Positions 1 through 7,130 of a stretch of 50,215 nt of DNA are shown piece after piece; the stretch's first letter is position 1; the number at the start of each line of letters is the position of its first letter. The stretch is taken from NCBI GenBank assembly GCA_002148405.1, contig MUGG01000103.1, positions 1-50,215 of the forward strand, in the 5' to 3' direction. The notes under the pieces are model-generated. The model saw nothing but the letters and a program-made list of their open reading frames with translations. It was not told where the DNA came from and did no database searches. The position numbers and the translations under genes are program-made. This DNA comes from Alkalinema sp. CACIAM 70d (lineage in GTDB: Bacteria > Cyanobacteriota > Cyanobacteriia > Leptolyngbyales > Leptolyngbyaceae).

Positions 1-35
1 TCAAACCTGGATTCGTTGAATCTCAGTACAATAAA

Positions 36-57
36 AAAAGGGGACTGTTCCCCTTTT
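36..57 (-). terminator. Rho-independent terminator, probably bidirectional
   Basis: A perfect 9-bp stem (AAAAGGGGA, loop CTGT, TCCCCTTTT) has A and T tracts on its two sides, so it can terminate in either direction. On the minus strand it lies about 60 bp after the DUF4870 gene and probably ends that transcript. What enters from the left edge cannot be seen. Confidence 0.75.
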
Positions 58-118
58 GACCATAATTGAATGATTCAATTGAATCGCAATCGTTTGAAAC
101 GCACTAAAACCTCGCCCC

Positions 119-493
119 TTACAGCACTCGGAAAATGAAGGGATAGCGGAAGGGTTCATCGGGATTCGCTAAGGTTTTGACAATAGCGACGATCGACCAA
201 CCAAAGTGCCACAGGAACCCAAAGGCAATCATTGGGAAGAGTAAAATTCCTAGAATTCCAAAGGTCAAGAACGACAGTACGCCATAAATCCCACCAATCA
301 CGCTGGCCCAGAACCAAATATTTAAGTGGAAATTGATCGATTCCTTGGCATTGGCTTTCACAACGGGATCATCAGAAATCATCAAAACCACGATCGGGGC
401 AAAAATTGTGATGACCGAAACCCCAGCCAAGGTAAATCCATGACAAATCAAGGAAAGTAAGCTGCGTTTACCAGAATCGTAGGAGCCTTGCAT
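119..493 (-). CDS. DUF4870 domain membrane protein
   Basis: This small integral membrane protein of 124 residues has three or four hydrophobic segments, at roughly residues 12-38, 58-80 and 82-108. The NAKESINFHLNIW stretch (about 48-60), followed by glycine-rich helices, is typical of the DUF4870 (Tic20-like fold) family, whose biochemical role is unknown. The ATG start is supported by GGAGG about 10 nt upstream on the minus strand. The gene stands alone and ends before a strong hairpin terminator. The family assignment is confident, the function is not known. Confidence 0.8.
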   Translation of the reverse strand: MQGSYDSGKRSLLSLICHGFTLAGVSVITIFAPIVVLMISDDPVVKANAKESINFHLNIWFWASVIGGIYGVLSFLTFGILGILLFPMIAFGFLWHFGWSIVAIVKTLANPDEPFRYPFIFRVL

Positions 494-725
494 TCTTAAA
501 AATTCCTCCAGTTCACCAACAGCTTCATCCTATCGGAATTCTCCTTAGAAACCGTAGAGGAGTTTACCGTACTTCATGGTTTAGCCTGAATGGGCGACTA
601 ATGGCCTCGATCGGGAAATTCCGGTCAGTGCTGATCGTAAAGTCCGGCAACTCCAAGCTTGATCCTTCATGGACTTGCCAGCAGTTTTAACTGCAATCAT
701 TGAAGTGAATGTGTCTGTATCCGGG

Positions 726-1565
726 CTATCGCGATTCAAGGGAGGCGGGATTCGATCGGGGTTCCTCTAACGGCTCTGAACTGGGAACAACGGCATGGGA
801 TTGGCTGGAAGGGGGACTAGGATTCGCAAATCGTTGCGCTAAGTTGATCACATCAGAGGGAATCATCACGATCGTCGTCGTATTGTTCTCCGTGCCCACT
901 TCCGTCAGCATTTGCAAGCGTCGCAATTCTAGGGCAGCGGGATTCTGGGCAATGTTCTGGGAGGCTTCTGCCAGCTTGAGAGAAGCTTCTTGCTCAGCAG
1001 CGGCTTTGATTAAGCGCGCCCGTTTTTCCCGAATCGCTTCCGCTTCCTTTGCCATTGCCCGTTGCATACTCGTAGGAATTTCCACATCTTTAATTTCTAC
1101 CCGTTCAATCACAATGCCCCAAGGTTCAGTAACTTCGTCAACAATTTCCTGAACTCGTAAATTAATCTTGTCGCGATTCTGCAAAACATCATCCAAAATA
1201 TTTTGTCCAACCACATTTCTTAGTGTTGTCAATGCTGTTTGATAAACGGCTAACTCATAACTCTGCACACGGTTAATCGCCTTTGCCGCATCCAAAATTC
1301 GATAATACAAAACAGCATTGACCCGAATGGTCACACTATCCGCCGTAACGGTTTCCTGGGGTTCAATACTGACTGTACAGGTTCGTATATCTACCTGCAC
1401 TTTTTGATCGACCATGGGAATAATCCAGTACAGTCCTGGCCCCATCACTCCCTTCGCGCGGCCCAACCGAAAAATAACCCCCCGTTGATATTCCCGATCG
1501 ATCTTAAATCCTGATAAAGACGCGAGCAACACAAGGCCAACCAAGTAACTTAAAAAACTGCCCAT
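726..1565 (-). CDS. Slipin/stomatin-like SPFH (Band 7) membrane protein
   Basis: Slipins are membrane-anchored scaffold proteins that form oligomeric microdomains and affect membrane proteases and transporters. The N-terminal hydrophobic segment (about 2-20 from the ATG at 1565) is followed by the SPFH signature IDREYQRGVIFRLGR, the Band 7 domain to about residue 200, an Ala/Glu/Arg-rich coiled-coil stretch, and a Pro/Ser-rich tail. An in-frame TTG at 1604 would add 13 residues, but I see no ribosome binding site for it; the ATG at 1565 puts the hydrophobic anchor directly at the N terminus as in other slipins. No NfeD-type partner lies beside it. Confidence 0.85.
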   Translation of the reverse strand: MGSFLSYLVGLVLLASLSGFKIDREYQRGVIFRLGRAKGVMGPGLYWIIPMVDQKVQVDIRTCTVSIEPQETVTADSVTIRVNAVLYYRILDAAKAINRVQSYELAVYQTALTTLRNVVGQNILDDVLQNRDKINLRVQEIVDEVTEPWGIVIERVEIKDVEIPTSMQRAMAKEAEAIREKRARLIKAAAEQEASLKLAEASQNIAQNPAALELRRLQMLTEVGTENNTTTIVMIPSDVINLAQRFANPSPPSSQSHAVVPSSEPLEEPRSNPASLESR

Positions 1566-1757
1566 AATTAACAACTGATTAAAGGGAAAATAACCAACCC
1601 CCAATCTGCTGTAGGATGTGGGTCGAGATCGTGTTCTGCCCCGATCTACAGATTGCGTGGACGATTGGATAATCTGATTGTAGACATGGCCTGAGAGCGA
1701 TCGTCAGTGCCAAAGCTAAACGTAACCTAAAGATTCCCTAGAATTTCTCAAGCCCCT

Positions 1758-2612
1758 ATGGCAAACCTGATTCCTGCCTACGAACTGAATCCCACTGGAC
1801 GGTTCAGCGATCGAGCCAACGATTATCACCACTTTCGCCCCAGCTATCCCGCCGCTGCGATCGACCAAATTGTAAGTCATCTTGACTTGCCTGTCAGGAC
1901 TTTAGGCAACATCGCCGATCGCCACCCTCCCACCGTCGCGGATATTGGCGCAGGCACTGGAATTTCTGCACGCTTATTGGCCGATCGGGGGCTGCAAGTC
2001 TGGGCTGTAGAACCCAACACTGCCATGCGGGAAACGGGACAGCAGGCAACGGCCCAGCCCAACGACTCATCCGATCCGGCTTCTCTCGCCACGCCTTCCA
2101 TCACCTTTTGGCAGGGAACTGCCGAAGCCACAGGACTGCCTCCAGTCTCCATGGATGTGGTTACCGCTTTTCAAGCCTTCCATTGGTTTCAGCCCGATCG
2201 CGCCTTGGCCGAATTCCACCGCATTCTCAAACCGACGGGTCGTTTAGCCATTGTCTGGAATAATCGCGATCGATCGGACGAATTCACGGCCCTCTATGGC
2301 AAGTTGGTGAAACGAGCCAGTTCAACGCCTGACCTTGCTGAACGCCGAGACAATCCTGAACCGCTCTACCAGTCTCCACTCTTTACCCAGACCCACAATT
2401 ACGCCGTTGCCCATGCACAGTCCTTAGATCTTGCCGGTTTATTGGGCCTTGCAAAAAGTCGTTCCTATGTCCCGCTGGAGGGAGAAGTCCACGATCGGCT
2501 GATGGCTGATTTAACGCAGCTTTACCATCAATTTGCCGACGGCGGACAAGTTGCGATGCACTACCAAACTAACCTCTACCTAGCCACCCCGGCCCACGGA
2601 TTAACGGAATGA
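1758..2612 (+). CDS. Class I SAM-dependent methyltransferase
   Basis: This Rossmann-fold methyltransferase of 284 residues uses S-adenosylmethionine. Motif I is VADIGAGTGISARLL at about residues 60-75, followed by an acidic residue at the end of strand 2 (VEPN) and the post-motif segment ending in AFHWF. That combination is typical of the Methyltransf_11/UbiE-like superfamily. The substrate cannot be read from the sequence. The N-terminal GRFSDRANDYHHFRPSYP pattern is shared with many uncharacterised bacterial and fungal small-molecule methyltransferases. The gene is monocistronic and divergent from the slipin gene. Confidence 0.85.
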   Translation: MANLIPAYELNPTGRFSDRANDYHHFRPSYPAAAIDQIVSHLDLPVRTLGNIADRHPPTVADIGAGTGISARLLADRGLQVWAVEPNTAMRETGQQATAQPNDSSDPASLATPSITFWQGTAEATGLPPVSMDVVTAFQAFHWFQPDRALAEFHRILKPTGRLAIVWNNRDRSDEFTALYGKLVKRASSTPDLAERRDNPEPLYQSPLFTQTHNYAVAHAQSLDLAGLLGLAKSRSYVPLEGEVHDRLMADLTQLYHQFADGGQVAMHYQTNLYLATPAHGLTE

Positions 2613-2733
2613 CGGTATAAAAATCAAACAGAAAGGATAGGAACCCATCCATGGAGACCGAATCCCTATCCCTCTTCCATCCAACGTTTTATCTCGGTCT
2701 TGCATCCGGATTAGAATCGCCAAGCCATTTGAT

Positions 2734-3297
2734 TCAACCTCGGCAACCCAAGGATTCCCGAGTCGTCACTCCGGTTTGCGAGTTGGTTCCGTTGGCGATC
2801 GCGCACAGTTGCTTCACTTGTAAGGCCGTTAGAATAGCTCCGGTAAAATCAGCTCCGGTAATGGTGACATCATTAAATTCCGTCCGCAGCAGCATTGCAT
2901 CGGTCAGATTCGCGTCCTGAAAATCGACGTTATACAAGCGAACTTGGTCAAAAATCGATTGAGTCAGATCTGCCCCCCGAAACACAGTTCCAGTGAACGT
3001 AGAGGTACTAAAGACAGCTCCTACCAAGTTGGCTTGGCTAAAATTAGTATTATTTAAATCTGCATTAGCAAACTCTGCTTGCTCCAGTTGCGCCCCTGTC
3101 AAATTGCGTCCCGCTAAGGTTTTCCCTTCTTCCGCTAGGGGGTTTCCACTAGCCGCTGCTGAAGCTGCTGCTTGAGCGGGGAAACTCCATCCCAAACAAC
3201 CTACAACAATTATTCCGATCGCGATCACCGCACAGAGCTGTTGACGCCAGCGATCGCAACACACCACCAAGAGATTCGAGAGCAACCTAAACATCAT
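2734..3297 (-). CDS. Exported pentapeptide-repeat protein
   Basis: The protein has 187 residues. A hydrophobic N terminus (about 8-45, ending FPAQAAA) looks like a signal peptide for the thylakoid lumen or periplasm. Residues about 60-160 carry consecutive A(D/N)LXX-type pentapeptides (ADLNN, ANLVG, ADLTQ, ANLTD, ADFTG), which fold as a right-handed quadrilateral beta helix. The C terminus has two cysteines around an ANGTN...TRESLGC segment, which I recognise as common in cyanobacterial lumenal pentapeptide proteins. Its ATG overlaps the stop of the upstream histidine kinase gene (ATGA), so the two are probably translationally coupled. The molecular role is unknown. Confidence 0.85.
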   Translation of the reverse strand: MMFRLLSNLLVVCCDRWRQQLCAVIAIGIIVVGCLGWSFPAQAAASAAASGNPLAEEGKTLAGRNLTGAQLEQAEFANADLNNTNFSQANLVGAVFSTSTFTGTVFRGADLTQSIFDQVRLYNVDFQDANLTDAMLLRTEFNDVTITGADFTGAILTALQVKQLCAIANGTNSQTGVTTRESLGCRG

Positions 3298-4892
3298 GAC
3301 GCGATATTAAGAGAATTCGTCCTCTCCCAGTTTAGTGGGCTATTGCGCTGGGATGAAGGGGAAACGATCGCAGAATTTCCCGTCAGGTCAGTGGAGGGTA
3401 TCCACGACGATCCCGCCAAAGGAAAAGAGTTGGAGATCTTTGTAGCAAGGGTTGTTGAACCGCCAGACAGTCGCCCATCGGGCGTAATCGGTTGGATCAG
3501 CGATCCCGTGATAGGGAGCTCAATCCGAAACTCCGTCCCCTGACCCAAAACAGAATGGCAGCTTAATTGACCTTGGTGAGAATCAATGATTTGATAGCAA
3601 ATCGACAATCCTAAGCCAGTTCCTTGCCCGATCGGTTTTGTGGTGAAAAAGGGATCAAACACCCTCGTTTGCACTGCCTCAGGAATGCCTGGGCCATTAT
3701 CACAAATGCGGATGATGACCCGATCGTGCTGCACTGCGGTATGAATCGCAATCGTTGGGGGAGATTGTTCAGAATATAATTCCGGCCTTTGTCGCCCATG
3801 CTCCTCTAAGGCATCTAGGGCATTACTGAGAAGATTCATAAAGACCTGGTTAATCCGACCAGGATTGCAAATGACCGCTGGCAAATCTGCATAATGTCGC
3901 TGAATTTGAATCCCTGGCCAGTGCATGACTGGTTTGCATCGATGGCGTAGAATCAACAACGTACTTTCTAAGCCTTCATGGAGATCCACATCTTTCAACT
4001 CCGCTTCATCCAATCGGGAGAAGTTGCGTAGGGATAAAACTAACTGACGAACCCGATCGGTTCCACTGCGCATCGAGTTCAAAACTTCAGGTAAATCCGC
4101 TTTGAGGAATTCAAAATCGATCTCATCTCGATGAACTTGAATTTCGGTCGTGGAAGCCGATCGCTCATAGAGCTCGATTAACGCTAGTAAATCCTTTGTA
4201 TACTGCGAAACATGAGTCAGGTTGCCGTGGATAAAATTCACCGGATTATTAATTTCGTGGGCAATCCCCGCTACTAATTGCCCTAAACCGGACATCTTTT
4301 CAGCTTGCAAAAGTTGGGTTTGCGTTTGATGTAAATCAATTAAAATTTCTTCCAATTGTTTAGCTTGCTGTTGGGCAGTTTCTGCGGCACTCAAACTACT
4401 CTGATAGAGATACACTAATTGATCTGCGATCGTGGCTTGTTCAATATCGCTCTCTTTTTCGTACTGGTGAACCACGCAATCTAGCGCAGTCAGCAAGTCA
4501 TTATTTGCAGTTGTGAGAATTTCTTGCAGAATGGGCTGTTCGATCGAACGTTGCGCTTCCGGTAATCGCAAAAGCGCACGAACATTATTAATGTACGTAT
4601 AAATCAGATGATGCAGTTGGGTTGGCGGCTCAAAATACAGAGCCAAAACCGCCTCAGAGGGGGAGCCCGGTAAATTCAATTGTGCATCGCCGTGCAGCAA
4701 ACCAAGGTGCGATCGCTCCAGCAAATCAATTGCCTGGTGAAGCTCCTGTTGCAAAGATGCAGATTGTTGAGGATCAGTTGCACAAATCCACTGCAATGCC
4801 AGACAAGCGGTACGCTGGGTTAACATGCGCTGGCGACCACTGACATTGACGATCGCTGCGTTGATTTGCCGAGAAAGATTGATGGGATTCAC
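3294..4892 (-). CDS. Soluble sensor histidine kinase with PilJ-type N-terminal domain
   Basis: This two-component kinase has 532 residues. The N-terminal region (1-140) contains SGRQRMLTQR and a helical repeat like the PilJ/type IV pili methyl-accepting transducer N-terminal domain, but no transmembrane helix is visible, so it is probably cytoplasmic. A coiled coil (165-200) leads to the dimerisation/phosphoacceptor segment AGIAHEINNPVNF with His212. The HATPase_c domain follows, with N box NLLSNALDAL, G1 DNGPGIP and G2 GQGTGLGLS. About 70 Ser/Thr-rich residues of no recognised domain end the protein. The start is GTG with no convincing ribosome binding site. The partner regulator is not in the window. 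It is coupled to the pentapeptide gene. Confidence 0.87.
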   Translation of the reverse strand: MNPINLSRQINAAIVNVSGRQRMLTQRTACLALQWICATDPQQSASLQQELHQAIDLLERSHLGLLHGDAQLNLPGSPSEAVLALYFEPPTQLHHLIYTYINNVRALLRLPEAQRSIEQPILQEILTTANNDLLTALDCVVHQYEKESDIEQATIADQLVYLYQSSLSAAETAQQQAKQLEEILIDLHQTQTQLLQAEKMSGLGQLVAGIAHEINNPVNFIHGNLTHVSQYTKDLLALIELYERSASTTEIQVHRDEIDFEFLKADLPEVLNSMRSGTDRVRQLVLSLRNFSRLDEAELKDVDLHEGLESTLLILRHRCKPVMHWPGIQIQRHYADLPAVICNPGRINQVFMNLLSNALDALEEHGRQRPELYSEQSPPTIAIHTAVQHDRVIIRICDNGPGIPEAVQTRVFDPFFTTKPIGQGTGLGLSICYQIIDSHQGQLSCHSVLGQGTEFRIELPITGSLIQPITPDGRLSGGSTTLATKISNSFPLAGSSWIPSTDLTGNSAIVSPSSQRNSPLNWERTNSLNIAS

Positions 4893-5036
4893 AGGAGCCT
4901 AGCCAAGGGGAAGAGAGTGACGATAGGCGTAAGAAGCGAAGTTTAAAAATTATTTAATTGAAATATTTTTTTGCAAACTATTCCTTTGTACCGAATCTCA
5001 TCCAGCAACAATGTAAACTAAAGCACAATTGCTACA

Positions 5037-5090
5037 GCAATCTTGTACACCCTGGCAATCTTGTACACCCTAGTAATTTCACACACCCTA
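5037..5090. repeat. Degenerate 18-bp tandem repeat, three copies
   Basis: Three consecutive 18-bp units (5037-5054, 5055-5072, 5073-5090) share the form GCAATCTTGTACACCCTG, the third being the most diverged. They end five bases before the stop of the CbiG-CobJ gene. No function is evident. This is one of about a dozen short spacer duplications in the window. Confidence 0.7.
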
Positions 5091-5094
5091 GCAT

Positions 5095-6990
5095 CTAATA
5101 AAATCCTAGATAGCCACGAGGTGTAATCACCCAGCCTTGGTAAAAACGGGTACTTTGATTGCCAATGATCACAGTGGTTAGCATATCGATCGGGGAGTCC
5201 AGCATCTGTGCCAAGGTTGTAATCCGAATTTCCTCGTCAGGGCGATAGACCGATCTCACTAGGGCTACGGGCGTTTCCGGCGATCGAAATTGCAGAAAAA
5301 TCCGCTGGGCTATCTCAATTTGTTCCGTCCGCGTCTGGGATTTGGGATTGTAGAAAGCTGTGACAAAATCGGCCTGTGCCGCTGCTGTCAACCGTTTTTC
5401 AATCACATCCCACGGGGTGAGCAAATTACTTAAACTAATGGCACAAAAATCATGCATCAACGGGGCTCCCACCCGCGAAGCCGCCGCTTGCAGGGCACTA
5501 ATGCCTGGAAACACCTGCACCTCCGGCGTGACGCCATCCCAGCCCTGTTCTTGCAAAACTTCCAGCACCAATCCCCCCATGGCATAGATCCCACAATCCC
5601 CTGAGGAAATGATTGCCACGGTTAAGCCCCAATGGGCCAGTTCGATCGCCCGTTCTGCCCGTTGACGTTCCTGGGTAATGGGTGAAGCTTCTACGATTTG
5701 TCCTGGGCGTAATAAGGGCCGAATCAGATCAATGTAGAGTGAATAGCCAATTACCACATCTGCCTGACTAATAGCTCCCTTCGCCGCCGGTGTAATTTGA
5801 TCCAAGTTGCCAGGGCCAGTACCCACTAACCACAGTTGTCCGAGGCGTCCGGTATATTCCCGATCGGCCACTGCAACGGCGATCGTGACGGCTCCGGGTT
5901 GTCCTTCCTGCCGAAAAATCTGTTTCTTGACTAATAAATTCGATAAATCTGACGTTTGAGCGGCCAACAGTGCTGCCGCCTCTGCCACACTCGGGGTTCC
6001 AACCTCAGCTGCCACGACAGCGGATGGCGTTGGGACTTCTACTTGTTGGAGTTGCTCGGCGGGAAAACACTGCAAGGGATAGGAACGATCGGTTGCGAAT
6101 TCCACCAAACCCACCTCATCTGCTTTCAAGTCGATCGTTGCTAATCCCGCGATCGATCCTGCCGCCAAATGATTGGCCTGTAGAGCTTTTTCGATCCCTG
6201 CTTCGATCACCGATCGCGGCGTTCCCCGTTCACATCCAATCCCAACCCAAAGAACTCTAGGATGCCACTGCACCTTAGGAAAGTCAGACTGAGGCGCAAA
6301 TTGGCGTTGGCGGTAGCTGATCCAAACCCGCGCTTGCGCCTGAAATTCTGGGTGGGTGTCTACGCTATAGTCCGGCTCACCCCAAACAAAGGGATGGGTT
6401 TCTGGCAAACTCCCGGCCCACAAGTCGCAACCGCAATCCTGGAGTACTTGCACCTGATCGCCTCGCGCGATCGCCGCACTCACCCCTGTCCAATCGCCGC
6501 TACCTTTCTGCCACCCAAAGGGCTGTCCTATCACATCAATGCCGGGTAAATCTGCACTATTTGCACTTCCAGTTAATACGGGTGTTGCCCCTAGTGTGTG
6601 GGCCAGGAACCGAGTCAATCGATCGGCTCCGGCCTGATGCCCTCCACAAAGGCTAATCACGAACTGTCCTGCTTCATCGACCACTACGATCGCCGGATCG
6701 ATCGCTTTATCTTGTAACAAAGGTGCCATTAATCGCACTACTGCACCCGTTGCTAATCCAAAAATAAAACTGCGGTACTGCGGCCAAATTTTACCCACAT
6801 GTTCGCGCAGAGAGCCGTCATAAAAGCAAATAGTCTCCCCCGCTAGATCGGCCTCTGTTATTTGGGATTGCAGCGTTTGCGGCAACCAGAGCGTGATTCC
6901 TGCCCTCGATCGGACGAGCCTTAATAGACAACGAGCCGCCGCAGGGGTCGTCGCGATCGCTGCTACAGGCTGAAGATCTTGAAGCACCAC
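5095..6990 (-). CDS. cobJ: CbiG-CobJ fusion: cobalt-precorrin-5A hydrolase / precorrin-3B C17-methyltransferase
   Basis: This bifunctional corrin-ring enzyme has 631 residues. Residues 1-330 are CbiG-like: the VVVDEAGQFVISLCGGHQAG segment (about 103-122) is the conserved CbiG centre, and VLWVGIGCERGTP starts the CbiG C-terminal domain, which opens the delta-lactone ring of cobalt-precorrin-5A. Residues about 380-631 form a tetrapyrrole methylase domain (GQLWLVGTGPGNLDQITP; SSGDCGIYAMGG; FYNPKS) that methylates C17 and contracts the ring. CbiG-CobJ(CbiH) fusions are known in cyanobacteria. The domain order here puts a step-5 activity before a step-3 activity. No other corrin-ring methylase lies nearby; cobO and cobD are elsewhere in the window. 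Confidence 0.92.
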   Translation of the reverse strand: MVLQDLQPVAAIATTPAAARCLLRLVRSRAGITLWLPQTLQSQITEADLAGETICFYDGSLREHVGKIWPQYRSFIFGLATGAVVRLMAPLLQDKAIDPAIVVVDEAGQFVISLCGGHQAGADRLTRFLAHTLGATPVLTGSANSADLPGIDVIGQPFGWQKGSGDWTGVSAAIARGDQVQVLQDCGCDLWAGSLPETHPFVWGEPDYSVDTHPEFQAQARVWISYRQRQFAPQSDFPKVQWHPRVLWVGIGCERGTPRSVIEAGIEKALQANHLAAGSIAGLATIDLKADEVGLVEFATDRSYPLQCFPAEQLQQVEVPTPSAVVAAEVGTPSVAEAAALLAAQTSDLSNLLVKKQIFRQEGQPGAVTIAVAVADREYTGRLGQLWLVGTGPGNLDQITPAAKGAISQADVVIGYSLYIDLIRPLLRPGQIVEASPITQERQRAERAIELAHWGLTVAIISSGDCGIYAMGGLVLEVLQEQGWDGVTPEVQVFPGISALQAAASRVGAPLMHDFCAISLSNLLTPWDVIEKRLTAAAQADFVTAFYNPKSQTRTEQIEIAQRIFLQFRSPETPVALVRSVYRPDEEIRITTLAQMLDSPIDMLTTVIIGNQSTRFYQGWVITPRGYLGFY

Positions 6991-7044
6991 AGGTCATTCC
7001 CCAAAAAAACGCACGGACTGTCATTAAAGCACTCCTGAAGCCAG

Positions 7045-7075
7045 AAAAATAGGGGACACCAAATAAGTGTCCCCC
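7045..7075 (-). terminator. Rho-independent terminator of the FG-GAP protein gene
   Basis: On the minus strand an 8-bp GGGGACAC/GTGTCCCC stem with an 8-nt loop is followed by TATTTTTC. It lies 55 bp after the stop of the 972-residue protein gene and separates it from cobJ. Confidence 0.8.
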
Positions 7076-7130
7076 CATGGGAAATGCGTAGATTCTACTC
7101 CAACAGACCAATTAGCAAGCTGTTAATAGA

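Noticed and set aside
2651..2920. 89-codon plus-strand frame
   Set aside because: Mostly antisense to the pentapeptide gene; composition follows the opposite frame.
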